The notes under the pieces are model-generated. The model was not told where the DNA came from. It made no database searches and saw nothing but the letters and a program-made list of their open reading frames with translations. This document shows positions 6,334 through 12,303 of a DNA stretch of 14,493 nt, piece after piece (positions within the stretch are counted from its first letter, which is position 1; each line of letters begins with the position of its first letter). Source of the stretch: Planctomycetota bacterium (GTDB taxonomy: Bacteria; Planctomycetota; UBA1135; GCA-002686595); the NCBI GenBank assembly GCA_028823185.1, contig JAPKBY010000011.1, positions 1 to 14,493 of the forward strand, given 5' to 3'. The translations under genes were made by a program, and so were the position numbers.

Positions 6334-8795
6334 CGGTCGTCATCCTCTGTCTCCGGCGCCTCGTCAGGCTCCGAGTCGATATAGCCGATCCCTCTCAGGA
6401 GGTCGATCCCAGCATCTCCGACGCCAAAGCTGAGGCCCGTTGCTTGGGAGCGTGCTGTCTCTAGGCGCTCTTTGAGCTCCTTGAGCAGTCGAGCTGCGAT
6501 CTCGGGGCGAGCCTGTGCGAGGTCAACCTTCTCATGGGGGTCGCTGGATCGATTGTAGAGTCGCCACATCCCATCAGAGCTTGGCTCGGGTTCTTCCATC
6601 CAGCCGGCACCAGTGGGCGCCCAGTGCAGTACCCATTCTTCGGTCGTGATGCTGTAGATCTCGAGGCGGTGCATTCCGTTCCACCAGCCTTGATGTGTCG
6701 ATGAGATCACTGATTCGGGTGCCCCGGTCTGCGGCTGGCTGAGGTCTTGTGGGAGAGGGACGGCGGGGAGCTCCACACCTCCAAATTTAGCGAGGGTGGG
6801 AGCTATGTGACGATTAGAGATGAGCTTGTCTGTGCGGGCTCCAGAGGGGATGCCGGGGCCAGCTAATATGAGCGGGACGCGCACGAGCTCTTCGTGAAGT
6901 GAGTGCCCGTGAGAGAGGAGTCCGTGCTCAAAGAGCTCTTCTCCGTGGTCACTCGTGAAGACGATGATGGTCTCGTCATCTAGTCCGAGGGCAGAGAGCT
7001 TGTCTAAAACTCTGCCGACATATTCATCCGCGGTGGCGACGGCGGCGTCATAGGTGTGGTGCAGCCAGCCTTGGAATTCTTCAGGGAAGAGCTCGGAGGT
7101 GATGGGGTCACCGTTTCTGTCGTGCCCTTTTCCTTGAAGGAGTGGTGGACGAATGAATTTGAACCCGGAGGGGGGCATGCCCTTTGGAGGAGAGGCTGGG
7201 AGCCCGACCTGGCTGCGCGCAGAGTCCGTCAGTTCGTATCGATCGTGTGTGTCGACCAGGTGTAGATAGAGGAAGAATCTCGTCCCAGCGTAGCGATCCA
7301 GGAAGTTCTCGATCGTACCGATCGTGGTGTCTGTCTTTCTGAAGGTCGGATAAGAGTCGAACTCCTCAAAGCCTTGGTGGAAGTTTTTGTTTGGGGCGAT
7401 GAGCGGGTTGCAGGTGAAGCCGACCGTTGTGTAGCCGCGCTCTTCAAGTGCCTCTGGGAGTGAGAGCAGCGACGAGTCGAGATAGCATTGTCCGTCACTC
7501 ACCACGCCGTGTGTCTCGGGCGGGAGACCGGTGAGGATCGATGCTGTTGAGGGCCACGTCCAGCTCGAGGTAGAGCGGGCTTGTTCATATAAGAGGCCCC
7601 GCTCAGCGAGGGCGTCGAGCTTAGGTGTCGTTTGGGTCTCATAGCCGTAGCAAGACATCCTGTCGGCACGGAGCGTGTCCATTACGATCAAGACGATGTT
7701 CGGCGTCTCAGGGCTTGAGCTCTCTCGGGGGCTCGAACTCCGGCGGACGAGCTCCGGGCTTCCAAAACCACAGGCTGCGACTGGTGTGTTCACATCTGTT
7801 CTGTACTTGTTGTTAGCCCATGAGGTTCGGAGGGTGAGTTGCTGCCCGGGCGACACGGGGATCTCTCCGTTCCTTCCGATGTAAGCCCAAGCGCGCTCCT
7901 GGAGGTCGGCCCCTTTGCTGCGGTCAAAGCTGATCGTTGAGTCGTGCATCGACACGCCGTCTAGCTCTACCTCAAAGCGGATCTCGATCACTTGTTGATT
8001 CTTCTTCCAGACTGGACTGCCTTTCACAGAGCCGGTGATGGAATCTCTTCCAATACCAATCGCTGATTGAAAGTGAGACCCGGCGTCCTCTTCATTGATC
8101 GTGATCGTCAGCTCTGATGGCGGCGGCATGAAGATCGTAGGCCGATCTCCACCATCGACCCTGTAATCAAAAGATGGCGTGAGGTTCTTTAGGCATGGAC
8201 GCTGGTATGGGTTGATTCGTGTCGTCTTCCAGGTGTCTTCCTCAAAGGCGAACTCCCTGACCGTGTTGACGAGGTCTCTGTTTACAGAGACGGTGCCGTG
8301 AGTCCAATAGAAGGCGGCAGGCAGAGCGAGCACGGAGCAGAGGGCGGCAGCGGCGTGAACGTAGCCGTGCTTTGGTGACCAGCCTGACTTGGAGAGCTTG
8401 CGCTGAAGATGAGTGAGCCCGAAGCTCGCAAGTAGGAATAGCAGCCAGCCCACTCTGTTCCTTGTCGAGTCTGCTCCTGGAACCTGATGAACTTCTCCTA
8501 AGGGCCAACCAGAGAGCGTAGAGAGGCTGGCGATGATCGCGCAGAGGTGGGCTATCAGTGAGCCGCTCTGAGAGTCGCGGCCCTTGCACGCGAGGAAGAC
8601 CATGAGCAGGCCTGCTGCGGCAGAGTGGAGCGCGACCTCGCCGGCTTGATGACTGATATCCCACAAGACCACGTCTGGCGAGCGATTCCGGAGCTTGACC
8701 TCTAGGACGACCAGGACGGTCAATCGCGCGACCATGAGCGCAGAGCTTGTCCATCCCCAGATGCAAGCGGCTCGTAGCCAGTCAGAACGTTTCAC
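6330..8795 (-). CDS. Membrane-anchored sulfatase-superfamily hydrolase, divergent middle paralog
   Basis: This 821-residue protein begins with a polytopic membrane region. Hydrophobic segments lie near 12-32, 55-70, 80-95, 116-130 and 145-163. A beta-rich domain follows (about 200-345; VDGGDRPTIFMPPPSEL, 213-229), then the hydrolase domain. That domain has TPNIVLIVMDTLRADRMSCYGY (metal ligand Asp373), STSSWTWPSTASILTG (408-423, Thr413 in the nucleophile place), FTSDHGEELFEHG (613-625) and SHGHSLHEELVRVPLILAGPG. It differs from its sisters at the active-site loop: VDTHDRYE (514-521) where both others have ADPH-x-PHEP, losing the second His and two Pro. A different substrate is therefore likely. 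The C-terminus is Asp/Glu-rich. The start is GTG at 8795, overlapping the upstream TGA as GTGA; the downstream paralog begins in its stop codon. Confidence 0.86.
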   Translation of the reverse strand: MKRSDWLRAACIWGWTSSALMVARLTVLVVLEVKLRNRSPDVVLWDISHQAGEVALHSAAAGLLMVFLACKGRDSQSGSLIAHLCAIIASLSTLSGWPLGEVHQVPGADSTRNRVGWLLFLLASFGLTHLQRKLSKSGWSPKHGYVHAAAALCSVLALPAAFYWTHGTVSVNRDLVNTVREFAFEEDTWKTTRINPYQRPCLKNLTPSFDYRVDGGDRPTIFMPPPSELTITINEEDAGSHFQSAIGIGRDSITGSVKGSPVWKKNQQVIEIRFEVELDGVSMHDSTISFDRSKGADLQERAWAYIGRNGEIPVSPGQQLTLRTSWANNKYRTDVNTPVAACGFGSPELVRRSSSPRESSSPETPNIVLIVMDTLRADRMSCYGYETQTTPKLDALAERGLLYEQARSTSSWTWPSTASILTGLPPETHGVVSDGQCYLDSSLLSLPEALEERGYTTVGFTCNPLIAPNKNFHQGFEEFDSYPTFRKTDTTIGTIENFLDRYAGTRFFLYLHLVDTHDRYELTDSARSQVGLPASPPKGMPPSGFKFIRPPLLQGKGHDRNGDPITSELFPEEFQGWLHHTYDAAVATADEYVGRVLDKLSALGLDDETIIVFTSDHGEELFEHGLLSHGHSLHEELVRVPLILAGPGIPSGARTDKLISNRHIAPTLAKFGGVELPAVPLPQDLSQPQTGAPESVISSTHQGWWNGMHRLEIYSITTEEWVLHWAPTGAGWMEEPEPSSDGMWRLYNRSSDPHEKVDLAQARPEIAARLLKELKERLETARSQATGLSFGVGDAGIDLLRGIGYIDSEPDEAPETEDDDR

Positions 8796-11182
8796 TGATC
8801 ACTCTCGTCGTCGTCGAAGACGTCGATGTATCCGATCCCTTCAAGCTCTGCTACGCCAGCAGAGCCTACACCGATAGCGACCCCGCTGCGGCGCGCGCGC
8901 GCGCGTGTGATGTTGTCGCGGAGCTTGTCGAGGAGGCGCGCTTTGATCTCTGCATTGGCCTCTGATTGAGCTAGATCATTCTGCTCTCGCGGATCTGTCT
9001 TTACGTTGTAGAGGGCGGCAGGCCGCGTCTTCGCGTCGGCGTTGTAATGTAAGACCCAGTCGCCTTCTCGTATTCCATACAAGGCTTGGCCGCGCTCGTC
9101 ACCCCAAACCCCTTTGCCTGTTTGGTAGGTGATCACTCGCTCGGGGAAGTCCTCATTGAAGAGGAACAGGGGATCTGTCACTGAGGGGAGCTCCACGCCA
9201 CCGATGCGAGCGAGAGTGGGCGCGAGGTGTCTGTTTGAGATCGGCTCTTTTATCCGTACTCCCGTAGGGAGTCCGGGCCCAGCGAGCAGCAACGGGACCC
9301 TCACGAGCTCTGCGTGGAGAGTGTGTCCGTGCGCGAGCCGTTCGTGATCAAAGAGCTCCTCACCGTGATCTGCAGTGACGGCGACGACGGTAGTCTCAGA
9401 TAAGCCGAGCTCTTCGAGGCGTGCCATGACCCGCCCTAGGTAGTGATCTCCAGTAGCGACGCTCGCGTCGTAGACTTGATGAATCCAATCAGCGTGGTGC
9501 TCTGGAACCTCTTTGCTGAGCAGCGCTCCAGGGCGCAGGAGGTTCCGCGCATAGAGGTCCATGCGGTCGTAGCTTCGACCATCTTGTTCAATGGAGACAT
9601 AATCTGACGGGCGCACATGATCCAATCGAGCGAGCTCCGCAGGGAGGGGCTCGTGGGGAGTGTGGGGGTCTGCAAGGTGGAGGTAGAGGAAGAAGCGAGC
9701 TCCAGCGCGGGCAGTGATCCAGTCTTCGATGGAGTCGATGACAGCGCCGGTGTGGCGGATCTCTGGGGCTGAGTCGAAGTCCTCGAAGCCTTGGTCGAAG
9801 TAGCGTTCCGGGGCGATGAGAGGGTTACAGGAGAACGCGCCGGTGGCGTAGCCTCCTCCTGCGAGCGCTTCGGGGAGGCTCTCGTTAGAGAGGGCGAGGG
9901 TGCAGGACTCATTCGAGAGCACGCCGTGCTCTTCTGGTACGAGGCCAGTGAGGATCGATGCAGTGGCAGGCCAAGTCCAGCTAGAGGTTGAGTAGGCAGC
10001 CTCGAAGAGTGTGCCGCGTGAGGCGAGTGCGTCGGTATGAGGTGTCGTTAACTCACGGTTTCCATAGCTGGACATGCGATCGAATCGCTGAGTGTCCATC
10101 ACGAAGACGATCATGCTCGGGCGTTCAGTCGTTGCGAGCCTGCGTGCTCTCGAGACGGCGCGCTCTAGGACGAGGGCGCCGAAGCCTATCTTGCAGCCGG
10201 CGTCTTCAACGCCTGCGCCTGCGAGCACGCGCGTCCTCAGGGTCACGGTCTGACCAGGGATGAGTTCAAGGTCAATTTCTGGATGACGCCAGGCGCGCTT
10301 CGCTCCCGCACCAGAGTTACGCGTGATCTCGATCGCGGTCTCATACGCTGGCTCGCCATCGATGAGGACTTCGAAGCCGAAGGTCGCTTGAGGTGTGCTC
10401 TCCGGTAGAGCCCTGTCGACAGATTGATCAACGCCTGCGGCAAGGCGCAGCCGAACAGGTCCGTCAGAGGGCAAGACCTTAAAGTTGGCTTCGCATGGCG
10501 CTGGCATAATGAGCGCCGGCTTGTCTCCGCCATCCACCTCATAAGCGACCCAAGGAGTGAGGACGCCGGTGCTGGGTTTGTGCTCCTGGTTCGTCGAGAC
10601 CAGCGTCCAGCGATCTGGCTCAGAGAGGAGGTCTGCCGCGACGACGTGCTCCTCTATTGCCGGGGGATTAGAGAATGTGTGCCCGAGCCAAGCGGCCGGT
10701 CCAATCGCGCCTAGCAATAAGAGCACGAGCCCAGAGCTGCGCCGCTCGAGAGAAGAGGGCAGCCATTCCGTTAGGACGACCAGAGAGAGGGAAGCGGCGA
10801 GGAGCAAGAAGAGGTTTGCGAAGCCAAAGGGTGCAGAGATGGAGGGAAGGTCTGCGGGGGCTGCTAGGGGCCATCCCGTGAGAGCGGAGGCAAAGACAAG
10901 AGCGGCGAAGCCACGAGCTGCGAAGCGTGAAGAGGTCGCTCCTTTAGAGCGCAGCACGACAGCGGAGGCAGAGCAGAGGACGAGGCCGTGAATGACGAGC
11001 TCTGGGAAGCGCTCTAGGGCGACGAGTTGAGCGAAGTCCGGTGCCGCGTTGAGGTGATGGACCCGACAGAGGGGGAGCCCGATCAGTCGCACCAGGATGG
11101 CAATTCCTGCTGCTAGACCGCCAGGCCCGAGCCACATCCAAGTGGGGGCAGAGATGGGGCTGGTGTTGTTCGAATCGCTCAT
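8792..11182 (-). CDS. Membrane-anchored sulfatase-superfamily hydrolase, first gene of the operon
   Basis: From the ATG at 11182 the product has 796 residues. Hydrophobic segments near 20-38, 62-78, 92-108, 121-139 and 150-168 make a polytopic anchor. The shared beta-rich domain spans about 205-345 (VDGGDKPALIMPAPCEA, 217-233). The hydrolase domain follows: SMIVFVMDTQRFDRMSSYG (metal ligand Asp363), STSSWTWPATASILTG (398-413, Thr403 at the nucleophile place), LADPHTPHEP (503-512), TADHGEELFDH (603-613) and AHGHTLHAELVRVP. The loop MDTQRFDR is less canonical than the MDTLRADR of both sisters. An in-frame ATG at 11371 would add 63 Arg/Ser-rich residues with no family resemblance and would run across the divergent gene's start, so 11182 is preferred; GAGAAG lies just upstream as a weak ribosome site. 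Homology to its sisters over the full domain order indicates tandem duplication. Confidence 0.86.
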   Translation of the reverse strand: MSDSNNTSPISAPTWMWLGPGGLAAGIAILVRLIGLPLCRVHHLNAAPDFAQLVALERFPELVIHGLVLCSASAVVLRSKGATSSRFAARGFAALVFASALTGWPLAAPADLPSISAPFGFANLFLLLAASLSLVVLTEWLPSSLERRSSGLVLLLLGAIGPAAWLGHTFSNPPAIEEHVVAADLLSEPDRWTLVSTNQEHKPSTGVLTPWVAYEVDGGDKPALIMPAPCEANFKVLPSDGPVRLRLAAGVDQSVDRALPESTPQATFGFEVLIDGEPAYETAIEITRNSGAGAKRAWRHPEIDLELIPGQTVTLRTRVLAGAGVEDAGCKIGFGALVLERAVSRARRLATTERPSMIVFVMDTQRFDRMSSYGNRELTTPHTDALASRGTLFEAAYSTSSWTWPATASILTGLVPEEHGVLSNESCTLALSNESLPEALAGGGYATGAFSCNPLIAPERYFDQGFEDFDSAPEIRHTGAVIDSIEDWITARAGARFFLYLHLADPHTPHEPLPAELARLDHVRPSDYVSIEQDGRSYDRMDLYARNLLRPGALLSKEVPEHHADWIHQVYDASVATGDHYLGRVMARLEELGLSETTVVAVTADHGEELFDHERLAHGHTLHAELVRVPLLLAGPGLPTGVRIKEPISNRHLAPTLARIGGVELPSVTDPLFLFNEDFPERVITYQTGKGVWGDERGQALYGIREGDWVLHYNADAKTRPAALYNVKTDPREQNDLAQSEANAEIKARLLDKLRDNITRARARRSGVAIGVGSAGVAELEGIGYIDVFDDDESDQ
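8889..8909. repeat. Alternating GC/GT dinucleotide tract inside a coding region
   Basis: Positions 8891-8909 alternate purine and pyrimidine without a break (seven GC units plus GTGTG). On the coding strand this gives the Ala-Arg alternation near residues 757-765 of the first hydrolase paralog. Such tracts can adopt Z-DNA and are prone to slippage, which here would shift the frame about 30 codons before the stop. Confidence 0.7.
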
Positions 11183-11359
11183 GCTTTCTTCTCGGAGGCG
11201 TCTCCAGAGGGTACGGACTGGAGGGGGCGCACGTGGGCCACTTCTTTTATCGGTTCCGAGCCACCCAGATCCTCGCTGCCGAGCAGGATTCGAGGTGAAA
11301 TTCTCGCTCTGGCAGCGAAGGGTGAGAGAGATGGATCTCTTGACGCTACAATTCGATCT
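11183..11359. promoter_or_regulatory. Divergent promoter region with two inverted repeats
   Basis: This 177-nt gap separates the hydrolase-apaH operon (minus) from an unrecognised plus-strand gene. It holds two dyads. The first has arms TCGCTGCC (11273-11280) and GGCAGCGA (11311-11318); the adjoining GAGC (11281-11284) and GCTC (11306-11309) extend the stem to 12 bp with one bulged base. The second is AGAGAT-GG-ATCTCT at 11327-11340, directly upstream of TACAAT (11347-11352). Both are candidate operators. No well-spaced -35 element is seen for either direction, so the promoter positions remain uncertain. Confidence 0.45.
11347..11352 (+). promoter_or_regulatory. Possible -10 element TACAAT, implying a near-leaderless transcript
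   Basis: TACAAT matches the sigma-70 -10 consensus at five of six bases and ends 7 nt before the ATG at 11360. Transcription from it would start at or next to the start codon. The absence of any Shine-Dalgarno site before 11360 is compatible with leaderless translation. No good -35 lies 16-18 nt upstream; TTGACG at 11340-11345 is too close. Confidence 0.3.
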
Positions 11360-11980
11360 ATGTTCCTCCATAGACCTTTCTTACGTGTCCTTAGAAGGCC
11401 TCCTGGCCTCCTTGTCCTCTCCGCGGTGGTATTAGCGGGCCTCGGCTCTGGGAATATTGCCTATCTCTCTCAGGCGACGAAGGTGGAAGAAGAGGCACCT
11501 GGAGTGATCAAGCGGCTAAAAGTTTTGCCCTCGGACTCCGTGGAGTATTCGAATGAGCAGCTAACAGCCTGGCTTGAGTTCGGAGAGCCGATGATTCAGC
11601 ATCGCCTGACCCAGCTCAGCTTTGGCCCCGGCGCCCCTTGGCTGGTTACTCATACGGCTGATGGTCCAGGTGGGACTGAGGTCTGGGGCGTCTCCATGGA
11701 GGGGCCACGACCTGCGCGTTTCGAGCGTGATGGGACGAGACTGAGGATCCATTTGCCCACGCCCAAGCTCTTAGATCACAGGCTCCTGAGCGGTGATAAC
11801 GCCGATAAAGTTCCGCATTACGCCGATGGAGCGCCTGTGGGCCAGGCAGAACTGCGAGCTAAGAAGCTCATAGAGTGGTTCCTCCAGAAGATCATCTCAG
11901 CCCTCCCGGATGACATTAATGGGGCGGCTATTGAGATCGTCATTGGTGAGTCCTCAGGAGAGGTGATTGAGGAGGGTTGA
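11360..11980 (+). CDS. Unrecognised exported or single-pass membrane protein
   Basis: I do not recognise this 206-residue protein. An Arg-rich N-terminus (HRPFLRVLRRPPG, 4-16) precedes one hydrophobic segment at about 17-38, which looks like a signal anchor with the remainder outside the cytoplasm. After a charged linker (KVEEEAPG, 41-48), residues 55-135 appear beta-rich, with GEPMIQHRLTQLSFGPG (75-91) and Trp/Gly-rich turns. Residues 160-185 form a likely helix (GQAELRAKKLIEWFLQKI). The C-terminus is acidic. No Cys is present. It starts 178 nt from the divergent hydrolase operon and is followed by the small basic protein gene on the same strand. No catalytic motif is apparent. Confidence 0.7.
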   Translation: MFLHRPFLRVLRRPPGLLVLSAVVLAGLGSGNIAYLSQATKVEEEAPGVIKRLKVLPSDSVEYSNEQLTAWLEFGEPMIQHRLTQLSFGPGAPWLVTHTADGPGGTEVWGVSMEGPRPARFERDGTRLRIHLPTPKLLDHRLLSGDNADKVPHYADGAPVGQAELRAKKLIEWFLQKIISALPDDINGAAIEIVIGESSGEVIEEG

Positions 11981-11991
11981 AGCTTCTGCGC

Positions 11992-12020
11992 TTGTGCGCG
12001 GGGCGGCTCGCGGCTAATCT
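11992..12020 (+). promoter_or_regulatory. Weak candidate promoter for the small basic protein gene
   Basis: TTGTGC (11992-11997) and TAATCT (12015-12020) are separated by exactly 17 nt. Each matches the sigma-70 consensus at only about half its bases, so the spacing is the main support. A start near 12027 would give a leader of about 75 nt containing the hairpins at 12046-12069. Confidence 0.22.
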
Positions 12021-12045
12021 GGTTCGCTCGATCAGGGTCATCAGG

Positions 12046-12069
12046 CCCGCGCGGGTCTATTTCAGACCC
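12046..12069 (+). promoter_or_regulatory. Overlapping palindrome and hairpin upstream of the small basic protein gene
   Basis: CCCGCGCGGG (12046-12055) is a perfect 10-nt palindrome. Its last three bases also begin the hairpin GGGTCT-ATTTC-AGACCC (12053-12069; 6-bp stem, 5-nt loop). If transcribed, the two structures share bases and cannot both form. The hairpin ends 32 nt before the ATG at 12102, and the space between is an almost pure pyrimidine stretch with no ribosome binding site. A regulatory leader is possible; no T-tract follows, so it is not a standard terminator. Confidence 0.45.
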
Positions 12070-12101
12070 TCACTCCTCAAACAACTCTCCTCTCTCTTCC
12101 G

Positions 12102-12236
12102 ATGGCTAAATCCCAGTTCAAAGCCGGTGGTCCGACCCGCGGGCGACTCCGTGTGCGCAAAATGGGCATGGGCTCCGGCGCTGCCGTTGCCAAGCTCAAG
12201 GCACAGGGCAACTCCAAGAACAAGAAGCGCAGCTAA
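12102..12236 (+). CDS. Small, highly basic protein (44 residues), unrecognised
   Basis: The frame encodes MAKSQFKAGGPTRGRLRVRK, then a Gly/Met/Ala stretch (MGMGSGAAVAK), and ends with KAQGNSKNKKRS before TAA. It has 8 Lys and 5 Arg in 44 residues and no Asp, Glu or Cys. Clean amino-acid composition, a compact ATG-to-TAA frame and a Lys/Arg tail argue for a real gene and for binding to RNA or DNA. A ribosome-associated role, as for other tiny basic bacterial proteins such as bTHX, is inference; the sequence is not clearly bTHX. No Shine-Dalgarno site is present: the leader at 12070-12101 is pyrimidine-rich. A longer ORF in another frame (11977-12291) covers it but shows low-complexity Arg/Ser/Pro composition and looks like a shadow. 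Confidence 0.65.
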   Translation: MAKSQFKAGGPTRGRLRVRKMGMGSGAAVAKLKAQGNSKNKKRS

Positions 12237-12243
12237 GCTGATC

Positions 12244-12271
12244 GCTCTCACTCCGAGATGGAGCGTGGAGC
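12244..12271 (+). other. Imperfect hairpin between the small gene and the antiporter gene
   Basis: GCTC (12244-12247) pairs with GAGC (12268-12271), and CTCC (12251-12254) with GGAG (12260-12263) around the loop GAGAT. An internal loop separates the two short stems. It begins 8 nt after the small gene's stop and could protect a transcript end. No T-run follows directly, so termination before the antiporter is not established. Confidence 0.25.
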
Positions 12272-12303
12272 CTGCTAGTTTGAGTTGCTAGGGTCATCTT
12301 TCT

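Noticed and set aside
8242..8766. A 174-residue minus-strand ORF inside the middle hydrolase gene
   Set aside because: It lies in another frame of a gene with strong paralog support, and its Arg/Ser/Pro composition shows no family features.
3674..11182. Frequent GAGCTC hexamers, considered as a dispersed regulatory or uptake motif
   Set aside because: They fall mostly inside coding regions and reflect common Glu-Leu codon pairs read on either strand.
11183..11371. A 63-residue N-terminal extension of the first hydrolase from an ATG at 11371
   Set aside because: It is Arg/Ser-rich, unlike its paralogs, crosses the divergent gene's start and promoter region, and an internal ATG at 11182 begins the membrane domain at the expected distance.
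12230..12240. Palindrome CAGCT-A-AGCTG at the stop of the small gene
   Set aside because: The one-base centre cannot form a hairpin loop, and the sequence is explained by the Arg-Ser-stop codons.
11977..12291. A 104-residue plus-strand ORF covering the small basic gene
   Set aside because: Its Arg/Ser/Pro-rich composition and lack of any domain look like a shadow; the 44-residue frame inside it is compositionally cleaner. It does overlap the previous stop as ATGA, so this is not fully certain.
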